NCBI GenBank assembly: GCA_032595675.1
Contig: JAVQMD010000001.1
Span: forward strand, 1,334,640-1,398,639
DNA: 64,000 bases
Reading direction: 5' to 3'
From: Candidatus Electrothrix rattekaaiensis
Lineage (GTDB): Bacteria > Desulfobacterota > Desulfobulbia > Desulfobulbales > Desulfobulbaceae
A model generated the notes under the pieces. The model ran no database searches, had not been told where the DNA came from, and saw nothing but the letters and a program-made list of their open reading frames with translations. The position numbers and the translations under genes were made by a program. Below, piece by piece: positions 51,866 to 60,956 of the stretch; position 1 is the first letter of the stretch; every line of letters starts with the position of its first letter.

Positions 51866-51920
51866 TCGCTATTTAACCAAGGGGGAAAATAGCCCTAATA
51901 TAGTTAATGGGAACTATAAC
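51785..51920 (+). repeat. Diverged direct repeat encoding the shared NSPNIVNGNY motif
   Basis: 51785-51829 and 51876-51920 encode TKGKNSPNIVNGNYT and TKGENSPNIVNGNYN. The 91-bp offset places them in different reading frames of two overlapping genes. Of ten codons that differ between the copies, eight are synonymous. Confidence 0.85.
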
Positions 51921-53132
51921 AACACAGAAATATATATAAATAATAAAAGTAATATTGAGTGGTTCACAGCTTTCCGTCGTTTATCAAATAAAATCAAGAG
52001 TCTTAAAGGAAAATATTTTGATACTATCACGGCGGATTTAACTGTATTACCTGACAAGTGTTTTCATGATGAGTTGACTATAGGGCAGCGTATTACTGTT
52101 GAAGGATTTCTTTCTAAATATATTTTAACACATCGCGAGAAATTTCATACTCCATTTACACGGAAAGCAGGTAAAACAATTGTTGAAAACAATCATGTTA
52201 AAATGGAAGTTGGAGGTATTCCAACTCCTCTACCTATACAATCCTTTCCGCCATTTCTGAATATTGATGGAAAAAAATATGTGTATTTTTTATACCCTTT
52301 CGATTTTTCAAATTTTTTAGTTTGCCCCGGACCTAAAGATGATATAGAGCAGGAGGCAAAGCCTTTGCTGCTGATATCTCCTGATGATTTATCTCAGTTT
52401 ACAGAAAAAAATATTAGATTAACTGGTGTGTTATCTGAGTTTGAAGATGGAATTCTTAATCCCCAAAATAATGTTTTCACAAGAGTTCAACAAAATATTT
52501 TTGGGAATATAATGAGGCCATACAATGAGTCTATCAAGTCATTGTGTATAAGTATTTTTGATCGTTCAAAAAGTTCTATTGAGGTGATAGGGGAAAAAGA
52601 ATCTTTGAACGCTCTGATATATGTAGAGTCTCATTTTGAGAATACACGCCTTATTCATCATCGTTTAGTGGATAATAATAAGGATAGTCCTTTTTACGAA
52701 ACATTTATTGGTGATATGCTTCCTGGTTCCTATCCTGGTATGCATTGGTTCGGAAATTTACCTGTTGATAAAAAAAGTAGCTCAGCAGAGGATGTCAGTA
52801 TACCGTCTGGACTTTGCGACTCTGATGTATTTCTGAAGACAACAAATTTTAGAGAATTTGCATATTTCATCGAAACAGATATTGTGAATCATTCAGTGAA
52901 TAAAAACAAGCTGTTTAAGATGAAAGAATTTGTCGATGAATTTAGAAGAAATGTGAGGAGGTTTTATAAAAAACACACCGGGGTGGAAATAATTAATGTG
53001 TATGATTTTTTATATGATTTTAATAAATCAAAATTCTTTCACCCGAAAGGGATAATGTCATCGGCTGCCACACATGGGAAACCTGTAGGTGATGAGGAAA
53101 GAAAAACTATAACTTGGCTTAAGAATAGCTGA
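51855..53132 (+). CDS. Protein of unknown function with N-terminal NSPNIVNGNY motif
   Basis: The start is set at the ATG at 51855, preceded by a strong GGGGGAGGG; an upstream ATG at 51834 adds seven residues. The 425-residue protein opens with the motif TKGENSPNIVNGNYN (residues 8-22) also found at the end of the preceding small membrane protein. An Asn-rich link (NTEIYINNKSN) follows. The rest is soluble, with no membrane span, and includes DELTIGQRITVEGFLSKYIL, LINIDGKKYVYFLYPFDF-like hydrophobic strands (here FLNIDGKKYVYFLYP), KPLLLISPDDLSQF and a basic helix near residue 370 (FVDEFRRNVRRFYKKHTG). I recognise no family. Its AT-rich composition and position between housekeeping genes fit an acquired cassette. 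Confidence 0.7.
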   Translation: MRSNRYLTKGENSPNIVNGNYNNTEIYINNKSNIEWFTAFRRLSNKIKSLKGKYFDTITADLTVLPDKCFHDELTIGQRITVEGFLSKYILTHREKFHTPFTRKAGKTIVENNHVKMEVGGIPTPLPIQSFPPFLNIDGKKYVYFLYPFDFSNFLVCPGPKDDIEQEAKPLLLISPDDLSQFTEKNIRLTGVLSEFEDGILNPQNNVFTRVQQNIFGNIMRPYNESIKSLCISIFDRSKSSIEVIGEKESLNALIYVESHFENTRLIHHRLVDNNKDSPFYETFIGDMLPGSYPGMHWFGNLPVDKKSSSAEDVSIPSGLCDSDVFLKTTNFREFAYFIETDIVNHSVNKNKLFKMKEFVDEFRRNVRRFYKKHTGVEIINVYDFLYDFNKSKFFHPKGIMSSAATHGKPVGDEERKTITWLKNS

Positions 53133-53176
53133 AAAAATAAAGAGCGTCATCCGCTCCTGTTACTGAATAGACAGCC

Positions 53177-54964
53177 TTGAATACCACCGCCCCCCCCTAC
53201 ATCCTGCCCCAGCCCATGACGCCTTCCGAGGCCGCATGCAGCCGTAAGCTGGCCAAGGATCTCCGCCTGCCTGATGTCGTTGCCGACCTTCTCTGCCGAC
53301 GCGGGCTGACAAACCCGGAGGAAGCAGCTCCCTTTCTCTCGCCTCAGCTGGCTGAGCTGCCCTCACCCGCAGCCCTCAAAGGACTGGATGTCGCTGTTGA
53401 TATTCTGGCCGAGACCATCCAGGCTGGGCAGCCGGTGGTTATCCACGGGGATTACGATGTGGACGGCATCACCGCCACCGTATTGCTGACCGATTTTCTG
53501 GCCAAGCTTGACGTCAAGGCAATCTGGCATTTGCCCAACCGGTTGACCGATGATTACGGCCTGACCATGAAATCCGTGGCAGCCTTGGCGGAAAAGGTGC
53601 GCATGCCTGCCCTCCTGATCACTGTGGATTGCGGTATCACCAGTGCGGACGAGGTGGCTTATGCCCAGAAACTGGGTTTCCGGGTGATTATCACGGATCA
53701 CCATCAGCCGCCCAGCGATTCAGCCAGAATGCCCCAAGCCGACGCTGTCATCAATCCTCGCCAGCAAGATTGTGAGTTCTCCTATAAGGGTTTATCCGGG
53801 GTTGGAGTGGCCTTTTTTTTGATTATGGCCCTGCGACGTAGGTTGGTGGAAGAAGGCGTGTGGACTCAGGAGACCATGCCCAATCTGCGTGATTTTCTGG
53901 ATCTGGTGGCCCTAGGTACGGTTGCCGACGTGATGCAGCTGACCGGGGTGAATCGTATTCTGGTCAGGGCCGGGTTGGAGGTTATCGGCGAGCGCGGCAG
54001 GCCCGGTATCCGAGCCTTGTGCAAAGCCACCGGAACAGGGCAGGGCATGATCACAGCGGAAAATATTGCTTTTCAGTTGGCCCCGAGAATCAATGCGGCA
54101 GGTCGATTAGGCAATCCTGCGTTGGCTGCGGATCTCCTCCTGAGCACAGGAAATACTGCGACCGAGCTGGCAAAAGAACTGGAGCAGGCCAATTTGCTCC
54201 GGCGAGAGCTTGAAGCGGCTGTGCTGGACGAGGCGGTGCGTCAGGCTGAGCAGCAGCTTGAGCAGGGCATGGAAAGTCTGGTGCTGTACGGCAGGAATTG
54301 GCATTTAGGAGTCATCGGTATTATTGCCTCCCGGATGGTGGATCGCTTTCAGCTACCGTCTTTGGTTTTTACCGGCGAGACTCCGCTGTATCCCGCAGAG
54401 GAGGGCGAGGTGGCGGTGGTTAAGGGATCAGGTCGTTCCGTGCCCGGACTGGATCTCCACCGGGCTCTTGAGCTTTGCCAAGAGCAGATTCTCCGTTTTG
54501 GTGGCCATGCTATGGCAGCCGGACTCACGGTACGACAGGATACCTTTGCCGCCTTTCGTGCCCTATTTGACCAGCAAATTCAGCAAATGGAGCGTGATGA
54601 GCAGCAACAGGGCATGTTGGTTGATGCCCTGCTGGATGATGGGCAGAATTGTCGAGAACTCCTGCGGGGATTGCAGCTCATGGAGCCTTTTGGTGAGGGC
54701 AACCCGGAGCCGGTTTTTCTTGCACAGAATGTTCAGCTGGAGGACGTCCATTGCCTGCGCGAACATCTCAAGTTTTCGCTCCGCCTCAACGGCACTCGGC
54801 TCAGCGGAATTGGTTTTTTTATGGCAGAGCAGCATGCTCCAGCTGTTGCAGGAAAAGTGGATTTGGGTTTTCGTCTGAAGGAATCCTGCTTTCGGGGGAA
54901 AAAACGGCTTGATGTACATGCTGTTGCTGTCAGACCAGCGGGTGAGAGTGGCGATTCTCGTTGA
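53177..54964 (+). CDS. recJ: Single-stranded-DNA-specific exonuclease RecJ
   Basis: The 595-residue 5'-3' exonuclease has the DHH-family motif I HGDYDVDGITATVLL (about residues 90-104), motif II with TVDCGITSADE, and the DHH-type TDHHQPP (near 173-179). The DHHA1 region has GGHAMAAGLTV (about 441). The C-terminal OB-fold includes GEGNPEPVFL. The start is uncertain: TTG at 53177 opens the frame and an ATG at 53216 is the first Met codon, neither with a clear Shine-Dalgarno. It acts in RecF-pathway and mismatch repair. The AT-rich cassette to its left ends 44 bp before. Confidence 0.94.
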   Translation: MNTTAPPYILPQPMTPSEAACSRKLAKDLRLPDVVADLLCRRGLTNPEEAAPFLSPQLAELPSPAALKGLDVAVDILAETIQAGQPVVIHGDYDVDGITATVLLTDFLAKLDVKAIWHLPNRLTDDYGLTMKSVAALAEKVRMPALLITVDCGITSADEVAYAQKLGFRVIITDHHQPPSDSARMPQADAVINPRQQDCEFSYKGLSGVGVAFFLIMALRRRLVEEGVWTQETMPNLRDFLDLVALGTVADVMQLTGVNRILVRAGLEVIGERGRPGIRALCKATGTGQGMITAENIAFQLAPRINAAGRLGNPALAADLLLSTGNTATELAKELEQANLLRRELEAAVLDEAVRQAEQQLEQGMESLVLYGRNWHLGVIGIIASRMVDRFQLPSLVFTGETPLYPAEEGEVAVVKGSGRSVPGLDLHRALELCQEQILRFGGHAMAAGLTVRQDTFAAFRALFDQQIQQMERDEQQQGMLVDALLDDGQNCRELLRGLQLMEPFGEGNPEPVFLAQNVQLEDVHCLREHLKFSLRLNGTRLSGIGFFMAEQHAPAVAGKVDLGFRLKESCFRGKKRLDVHAVAVRPAGESGDSR

Positions 54965-54993
54965 CCAAGTGAATGTGTACAAAGAGGAGAACT

Positions 54994-55935
54994 ATGAAGA
55001 AGCAGGGCAGGGTGGTTAGGCCGGGCTGTCACAAGGAGATCTCACCGGTCAGGCAACAAAAAACTTTTTTGGTCGAAAATCCGACACGATGCCTTGTCGA
55101 ACTGAACAGGGATATCGGCAAGCTGCACCACTCTTTTTGCGGTGATCAATATGATTATATAATTCCCTATTATAAAACTGCCCTTACGGGAACTCTGAAA
55201 GCAAAATACACCGCAAAAATTATTGTGAAGATTCTCCTTGTTTCTCTCCTCGCAGCCGGGGTACTGATCCTTCCCTGCATTTTTTACACCTACCTGAAGG
55301 TGGACCTAATCGTCCCCTGTGCGGCTGTTCTGATCCTGCTCCTGTATCTCAACCTGCCGAGCGTCCTGAGATTATTTGCCAAGATGAGAGGGAAGGGCGA
55401 AAAAGATCGGCAGCAAGGCCCGGTGCAATGGCGGATTCTTTCCCAAAAAGAGGTTGAGCAGCTCAAGCAGAAGATCACGGAAGAATTTCAGGCTCTGTTC
55501 ACCGCTTGTGCCAGGAGTAAAGAAAATTGGCTCCGCTTCAGAGAGAGGATTCTTGAAGTACAGCGTAAACAGATGCTCTATTCTGCGCAATCCATGCATG
55601 ATATCCGTAGCACTGATCTCTTGTACTACCGCTTCCTTTCGCTTTTCTTGACCCTGTATAAAATTTGCCTCACTGGAGTCGCTTTGCTCCTCTATGCATA
55701 TATCCTTGTCTATCTCCTCATAACCGGCACTCATATTCTGCCGGTATATCGTTTGAAAAATATTGTGGATTGCCTTCTGTTTGCCGGGGTGATATCTTTT
55801 TTTCTTTGCCTCTTTCAATTGATCATCAGGTCTCAGTTTCTCCAGAATTTTAAGCAACAGCTCGCATTTTTTCACGAGTCTGCCCAAGAGACTGAAAATC
55901 GGATCAAGGCTCTGATGAAGCGACATCAGGTGTAA
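54994..55935 (+). CDS. Putative membrane protein, coiled-coil, unknown
   Basis: I do not recognise a family. The start at ATG 54994 has AGAGGAGAACT just before it; an upstream frame to 54973 is less likely. The 313-residue protein has two N-terminal membrane spans (about residues 78-98 and 105-125, IVKILLVSLLAAGVLILPCIF and LIVPCAAVLILLLYLNLP). A charged helical segment (SQKEVEQLKQKITEEFQAL, about 150-215) follows, then two more spans (about 215-240 and 255-280). The C-terminus is helical (LAFFHESAQETENRIKALMKR). Its TAA stop overlaps the next ATG by one base, so it is co-translated with a glutaminyl cyclase gene. Confidence 0.65.
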   Translation: MKKQGRVVRPGCHKEISPVRQQKTFLVENPTRCLVELNRDIGKLHHSFCGDQYDYIIPYYKTALTGTLKAKYTAKIIVKILLVSLLAAGVLILPCIFYTYLKVDLIVPCAAVLILLLYLNLPSVLRLFAKMRGKGEKDRQQGPVQWRILSQKEVEQLKQKITEEFQALFTACARSKENWLRFRERILEVQRKQMLYSAQSMHDIRSTDLLYYRFLSLFLTLYKICLTGVALLLYAYILVYLLITGTHILPVYRLKNIVDCLLFAGVISFFLCLFQLIIRSQFLQNFKQQLAFFHESAQETENRIKALMKRHQV

Positions 55936-56744
55936 TGAGTATGCGGATTTTTTTAAGTTTTCTAACTTGTCTAAGTTGTCTTCCGTTGTTGTTCGGAGCA
56001 AGCTCAGTCAGCGGCGAAACGCAGATTTCTCGTCCAGAGCAATACACCTATACTCTGATTCAGCAATACCCGCATGATTCCAAGGCGTTTACCCAGGGGC
56101 TGGTCTGGGATGAGGGGGAAATGTACGAGGGAACCGGGCTCTATGGACGCTCCTCTTTGCGGTCAGTGGATCTGAAAACTGGGCTGGTGAATAGGGAGCG
56201 GAGGTACAGGCGGAAATATTTTGCAGAAGGGATAACGGTTTTTCAAGGGCGGATTTATCAGCTGACCTGGAAAAGCAGACGAGTCTTCCTGTTTGATAAA
56301 GACAAATTTTCTGTGATCAGATCTTGGCCGTACCCTCGTGAAGGCTGGGGGATCACCCATAACGGCAAAGAGCTCATTGTCAGCGACGGCACAGCCTCAC
56401 TGTATTTTCTTGATCCAGAAACCCTAGAGGAAAAGCGGCGCATCCTCGTCCAGGATGATCAGGGAGAGGTTGCTAGGTTGAATGAGCTGGAATATGTCCG
56501 AGGAGCCATCTATGCCAATGTCTGGCAGACAGATCGGATTGCGATTATTCGCCCGGAGGACGGCGTAGTCTCTGGTTGGCTTGATCTGAGTGAGCTTTCA
56601 GCTCGGGTGCAGAGTATTTGGAAAGGAAAAACCGATGTGCTTAACGGGATTATGTATGATTCGGTGAATGATCGTCTTTTTGTGACCGGGAAATTATGGC
56701 CCTCATTGTTTGAGATTCAGGTGGTGCCCAAGGAGGGGCCTTGA
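55935..56744 (+). CDS. Glutaminyl-peptide cyclotransferase (secreted)
   Basis: The 269-residue protein has a signal peptide (residues 1 to about 27, IFLSFLTCLSCLPLLFGASSVSG) and then the plant/bacterial type glutamine cyclotransferase fold, a five-bladed beta-propeller. Landmarks are YPHDSKAFTQGLVWDEGEMYEGTGLYGRSSLRSV, ITVFQGRIYQLTW, LNELEYVRGAIYANVWQTD and VLNGIMYDSVNDRLFVTGKLWP. The enzyme forms pyroglutamate at the N-terminus of exported proteins. It starts at the stop of the preceding membrane protein gene. Substrates here are unknown. Confidence 0.92.
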   Translation: MSMRIFLSFLTCLSCLPLLFGASSVSGETQISRPEQYTYTLIQQYPHDSKAFTQGLVWDEGEMYEGTGLYGRSSLRSVDLKTGLVNRERRYRRKYFAEGITVFQGRIYQLTWKSRRVFLFDKDKFSVIRSWPYPREGWGITHNGKELIVSDGTASLYFLDPETLEEKRRILVQDDQGEVARLNELEYVRGAIYANVWQTDRIAIIRPEDGVVSGWLDLSELSARVQSIWKGKTDVLNGIMYDSVNDRLFVTGKLWPSLFEIQVVPKEGP

Positions 56745-56793
56745 AAAAAAAGTGTCCAAGGGGTGCCCCTATGTTGAGCCGTGGATTTTAGCA

Positions 56794-56883
56794 TCAATGA
56801 TGCTCGCCTTCTTTCTCAGGCGGAATAATCGGCTTGAGAATTTCGTAGAGCTGCTGCGGTGATTGATTATTCTTTTGAGCCAT
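56794..56883 (-). CDS. Possible small protein (29 aa)
   Basis: A short frame starts ATG at 56883 with GAGAG upstream and reads MAQKNNQSPQQLYEILKP to the C-terminal PPEKEGEHH. It is polar, with no membrane span. It is divergent from the 25-residue frame at 56914. No family is recognised, and chance is a real alternative. Confidence 0.3.
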   Translation of the reverse strand: MAQKNNQSPQQLYEILKPIIPPEKEGEHH

Positions 56884-56913
56884 GTTAATCTCTCATCAAA
56901 AAAGGAGGTTTTC

Positions 56914-56991
56914 ATGAGCTTTGTTTATATTGTCGAATACCTCTGGAAGGCGGCTCATCTATTTTATTTTTCCCGAAAGAAGTGTGAGTAA
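56914..56991 (+). CDS. Possible small protein or leader peptide (25 aa)
   Basis: A 25-residue frame, opening MSFVYIVEYLWKAAHLFYF and ending in RKKCE, is preceded by a near-ideal AAAAGGAGG Shine-Dalgarno 5 nt before the ATG. It ends 14 bp before the ABC transporter start. The aromatic, amphipathic sequence with a basic tail could insert in the membrane. It may be a leader peptide for the flippase gene or an independent small protein. Confidence 0.45.
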   Translation: MSFVYIVEYLWKAAHLFYFSRKKCE

Positions 56992-57005
56992 AGTATTTTC
57001 ATAGT

Positions 57006-58808
57006 ATGTTACGAAACTCTAGTCTGATTAATAATATAATTACCCTATGGAGGTATCTAGGAAAAAAACGCCGAAATCAATTTCTCGTACTTTTTTTCCT
57101 TATGCTTGTTTCGGTTTTTGCCGAAGTCATAACCATTGGTGCTGTTATCCCTTTTCTCGGTATCTTGACCTCTCCTGAACAGCTTTTTAAGCTTTCCTGG
57201 ATAAAACCGCTTATACATATCTTAGAAGCGGAGACCGCTGGCGAACTCCTCTTACCGCTTACCCTTGCCTTTATTCTTATCGCTGTCTTCTCGTCGGCAA
57301 TACGGATTGCACAGCTCTGGTATAACAGCAGATTAACGGCAGCGATGGGCACGCAGTTACGCCATGATATCTACGTAATGGCCCTGAACAAACCCTATGA
57401 GTTTCATCTCGCCCATAATAGTAGCGATTTGATCAGTCTGACAACCGAGAAGGTCGGAGCTGCCATTAGCGTAGGCATTATGCAGGTTCTTTCTTTGCTG
57501 ACAGCTTTAGTTATGAGTCTTGCTATTGTCACCACGCTTATTTACATCAATCCTTTTGTTGCGTTGATTGCCTTTGTCAGCTGGGGTGGTGGATATATCG
57601 TTATCGCCCGTCTTGTTCGAAAAAAAGTCAGAAAGAACAGCGATATTTTACGTGAAAATCAGCCTCAAGCAGTCAAATGTATGCAGGAAGGCCTTGGGGG
57701 AATTCGAGATGTTATTCTGGATAATACTCAGGAGGTTTTCAGTCAGGGCTATGCCAAGACGGTGAGAAGAATTCAATATGCCGCTGTCCAAAATTCCTTT
57801 TTAAGTATGGTGCCAAAAAATTTACTTGAAGTTTTGGGTATTACTCTGATAGCCTTGATGGCCTATGCAATGCAAACCGGTCCCTCATCCGGTCAGAACG
57901 CCTTACCCTTACTGGGTGCCTTTGCTTTGGGTGCCCAGCGTCTTTTACCGGGACTTCAGCAAATTTATTATTCCTGGTCCCTTATTAACGGTAATCATGC
58001 CGTGTTGGAGGATGTCACCGCTTGGCTGACTGTTGCAAACAAGGCCGTAAAGACAGGGGATCCTCTTATCTCGTCATTGGACTTCAGAAAAAAAATTGAA
58101 CTTCAAGATATCAGTTTTCAGTATGCAGGTACGGAGAAGAAGGTTCTGTCTAATGTTCGACTGACCATACCGAAAGGTTCCAGAGTAGGATTTATTGGAG
58201 AGACGGGTAGCGGCAAGAGCACCTTGCTGGATGTCATTATGGGCCTGTTAACCCCGGCAGAGGGACAGCTGCAAGTGGATGGAAGGAAAGTTGATTGCGA
58301 TAACGTGAAAGCTTGGCAACAGAACATAGCCCATGTTTCACAGACCATTTTTTTGTCTGACGGATCAATGCTGGAAAATATTGCCTTTGGGGTGCCGATT
58401 GAGAATATTGATAAAAAACAGGTTGAGAAAGCGGCACGACTGGCTCAGATCCATGATTTCATAGAGGACTTGCCAGACGGGTATCAAACCTTGGTCGGTG
58501 AACGGGGAGTGCGGCTTTCCGGCGGCCAGAGACAGCGTATCGGCATAGCCCGTGCCTTGTATAAGGAGGCAAAAGTCCTTGTGTTGGATGAGGCGACAAG
58601 TGCCCTTGATGATGCAACGGAAAAGGCAGTGATGGCGGCGATTGATAGCTTAGATGATAACTTGACTGTATTGATGATCGCTCATCGCCTTTCCACTTTG
58701 GAAGGATGTGATACTGTTATAGAGTTGTCACAGGGGAAAGTTTTACGCACAGGAGATTATGCCGTCATGATTGAGCAACCGGCACAAGCACAGGACAACG
58801 TATGCTGA
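57006..58808 (+). CDS. ABC exporter, PglK-like lipid-linked glycan flippase
   Basis: The 600-residue half-transporter has an N-terminal six-span domain (residues ~20-320; QFLVLFFLMLVSVFAEVITIGAVIPFL). The nucleotide-binding domain has Walker A IGETGSGKSTLLDVIMGLL, Q-loop VSQTIFLSDGSMLENI, signature VRLSGGQRQRIGIARALY, Walker B VLVLDEATSALD and the H-loop IAHRL. The family is that of Campylobacter PglK, which flips lipid-linked oligosaccharides. Its stop overlaps pseB by 7 bp, tying it to the pseudaminic acid genes. Flipping of Pse-containing glycans is inferred from this context. Confidence 0.88.
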   Translation: MLRNSSLINNIITLWRYLGKKRRNQFLVLFFLMLVSVFAEVITIGAVIPFLGILTSPEQLFKLSWIKPLIHILEAETAGELLLPLTLAFILIAVFSSAIRIAQLWYNSRLTAAMGTQLRHDIYVMALNKPYEFHLAHNSSDLISLTTEKVGAAISVGIMQVLSLLTALVMSLAIVTTLIYINPFVALIAFVSWGGGYIVIARLVRKKVRKNSDILRENQPQAVKCMQEGLGGIRDVILDNTQEVFSQGYAKTVRRIQYAAVQNSFLSMVPKNLLEVLGITLIALMAYAMQTGPSSGQNALPLLGAFALGAQRLLPGLQQIYYSWSLINGNHAVLEDVTAWLTVANKAVKTGDPLISSLDFRKKIELQDISFQYAGTEKKVLSNVRLTIPKGSRVGFIGETGSGKSTLLDVIMGLLTPAEGQLQVDGRKVDCDNVKAWQQNIAHVSQTIFLSDGSMLENIAFGVPIENIDKKQVEKAARLAQIHDFIEDLPDGYQTLVGERGVRLSGGQRQRIGIARALYKEAKVLVLDEATSALDDATEKAVMAAIDSLDDNLTVLMIAHRLSTLEGCDTVIELSQGKVLRTGDYAVMIEQPAQAQDNVC

Positions 58809-59800
58809 AGAATTCATCGATTCTCATTACAGGTGGCACCGGCTCATTCGGCCAAACCTTTGTGCCCATGACTCTGAAGAAATATAATCCACGTAAGCTG
58901 ATTATTTTATCACGGGATGAGATGAAACAGTGGGAGATGGCCAAAGGGTATGCTGATGACCCTCGTGTTCGTTTCTTTATAGGAGATGTCCGAGATAAAG
59001 AACGTCTTTATCGAGCATTGGACGGGGTTGATTATGTTGTGCATGCAGCAGCAACCAAGATTGTGCCGACAGCGGAATATAATCCGTTTGAGTGTGTAAA
59101 AACAAATATTAACGGAGCAATGAACCTTATTGATGCCTGTATTGACAAGAGGGTGAAACGTGTTGTTGCTCTTTCCACGGATAAGGCAAGCAGCCCTGTC
59201 AATCTTTACGGGGCTACCAAACTGGCTTCAGATAAATTATTTGTTGCAAGTAACTCCTATTCAGGTGAGCATGGAACCCGCTTCGGCGTTGTGCGTTACG
59301 GTAATGTTATGGGCTCGCGCGGCTCGGTTATTCCTTTTTTCCTTTCGCAGAAAGAAAAAGGTGAGCTTACGATCACAGATAAGCGGATGACCCGCTTTAT
59401 GATTACCCTTGAGCAGGGGGTGGAGCTTGTCTGGCACGCATTTGATGATATGGTTGGTGGCGAGATCTATGTGAAAAAAATTCCATCAATGAAAGTCGTT
59501 GACCTCGCACGTGCAGTAGCGCCTGAGGCTGAGCAGACATTCATCGGTATACGTCCTGGTGAAAAACTGCATGAGCAGATGATCGGGGAGGAAGATTCAT
59601 TGTATACATTTGAATATGAAGAGTATTATAAGATTTTGCCCGCTATCAATAATTGGGCAAGGTGCGAAAAACGAATACAGGGTGGCAAAAAGGTTGAAGA
59701 AGGATTTCGGTACACCAGTGATAATAACACGGAATGGATGAGTATTGAGGACTTGCAGACCTGGATTGATGTCAACATAGATAAGATCGGGAAGATTTAG
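58802..59800 (+). CDS. pseB: UDP-GlcNAc 4,6-dehydratase (inverting)
   Basis: The 332-residue SDR-type enzyme starts pseudaminic acid synthesis by dehydrating and epimerising UDP-GlcNAc. It has the Rossmann loop ILITGGTGSFGQTF (residues 7-20) and HAAATKIVPTAEYNPFECVKTNI. Its catalytic part has LSTDKASSPVNLYGATKLASDKL, with the modified YxxxK (Tyr140 and Lys144 region). RPGEKLHEQMI near the C-terminus is a PseB hallmark. It overlaps the ABC gene by 7 bp and is followed directly by pseC. Confidence 0.95.
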   Translation: MLKNSSILITGGTGSFGQTFVPMTLKKYNPRKLIILSRDEMKQWEMAKGYADDPRVRFFIGDVRDKERLYRALDGVDYVVHAAATKIVPTAEYNPFECVKTNINGAMNLIDACIDKRVKRVVALSTDKASSPVNLYGATKLASDKLFVASNSYSGEHGTRFGVVRYGNVMGSRGSVIPFFLSQKEKGELTITDKRMTRFMITLEQGVELVWHAFDDMVGGEIYVKKIPSMKVVDLARAVAPEAEQTFIGIRPGEKLHEQMIGEEDSLYTFEYEEYYKILPAINNWARCEKRIQGGKKVEEGFRYTSDNNTEWMSIEDLQTWIDVNIDKIGKI

Positions 59801-59801
59801 A

Positions 59802-60956
59802 ATGATTCCGTACGGCTGGCAGGATATCAATCAACAGGATATTGATGAGGTTGTCGCCGTGTTGCGCTCGGATTGGTTGACCCAGGGACCGAAGGTGCCC
59901 GAGTTCGAGCAAGCTGTGGCAATGTATTGCAGTGCAAAATATGCCGTTGCTGTCAACAGTGCCACCTCAGCTCTGCACATTGCCTGTTTGGCGTTAGGGC
60001 TGAGCGAAGGTGATTATCTCTGGACATCACCGAATACCTTTATTGCCTCGGCGAATTGCGCTTTGTATTGCGGAGCATCTGTAGATTTTGTTGATATTGA
60101 TCCGCGTACCTACAACATGAGTGTCGCGGCGTTAGAAGAAAAACTAATCTCTGCCGAGAAACAGGGCAAACTACCTAAAGTTGTTGTTCCTGTCCATTTT
60201 GCTGGGCAATCGTGCGAGATGGCGACGATTAAAAAGCTTGGGGGGAAATACGGTTTTTCGATTCTGGAGGATGCTTCCCATGCCATCGGTGGTAAATATA
60301 GAGATGAGCCTATCGGAAATTGCCGTTTTAGTGATATCACCGTGTTTAGTTTTCACCCGGTAAAAATCATCACCACCGGTGAAGGTGGCATGGCCTTGAC
60401 AAATAATTCCGAGTTGGCGCAGCGCATGGCTCGTTTACGCACACATGGAATCACCCGCGACGCTGATTTGATGACGGAAGAACCGCACGGTCCTTGGTAT
60501 TATCAGCAAATCGAATTGGGCTTTAATTATCGAATAACGGATATTCAAGCGGCACTGGGTGTCAGTCAGTTACAACGGCTTGACGAATTTATCCTGCGTC
60601 GGCATGAAATTGCGGAGCGATACAATGCCGCATTTGAACACTTACAGCTGATTCGCCCATGGCAACATTCAGACTGTTTTTCTGCTTATCATTTGTATGT
60701 TGTTCGCTTACAAAGCCAAATAAACAAATTACGTTTAAATGTATTTAATCAGTTACGCGCCAGTGAAATAGGCGTGAATATTCACTATATTCCGATTCAC
60801 ACTCAGCCTTTTTACCGAAAATTAGGATTTAAAGTGACCGATTTTCCTGAGGCTGAAGGTTATTACCAAGAAGCCATTTCTTTGCCGATGTACCCTACAT
60901 TATCGGCAAATCAGCAAACACAAGTTATCGAAACACTCCAGGCGATTTTGTCATGA
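59802..60956 (+). CDS. pseC: UDP-4-amino-4,6-dideoxy-N-acetyl-beta-L-altrosamine transaminase
   Basis: The 384-residue PLP-dependent DegT/AryC1 aminotransferase performs the second step of the pathway. MIPYGWQDINQQDIDEVVAVLRSDWLTQGPKVPEFE at the start is typical. The PLP-phosphate loop is NSATSALH, and the Schiff-base Lys is in FSFHPVKIITTGEGG (near residue 189). EDASHAIGGKY carries the Asp that pairs with the pyridine. It starts 1 bp after the pseB stop and overlaps pseF by 4 bp. The 3' part is more AT-rich than the 5' part. Confidence 0.95.
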   Translation: MIPYGWQDINQQDIDEVVAVLRSDWLTQGPKVPEFEQAVAMYCSAKYAVAVNSATSALHIACLALGLSEGDYLWTSPNTFIASANCALYCGASVDFVDIDPRTYNMSVAALEEKLISAEKQGKLPKVVVPVHFAGQSCEMATIKKLGGKYGFSILEDASHAIGGKYRDEPIGNCRFSDITVFSFHPVKIITTGEGGMALTNNSELAQRMARLRTHGITRDADLMTEEPHGPWYYQQIELGFNYRITDIQAALGVSQLQRLDEFILRRHEIAERYNAAFEHLQLIRPWQHSDCFSAYHLYVVRLQSQINKLRLNVFNQLRASEIGVNIHYIPIHTQPFYRKLGFKVTDFPEAEGYYQEAISLPMYPTLSANQQTQVIETLQAILS

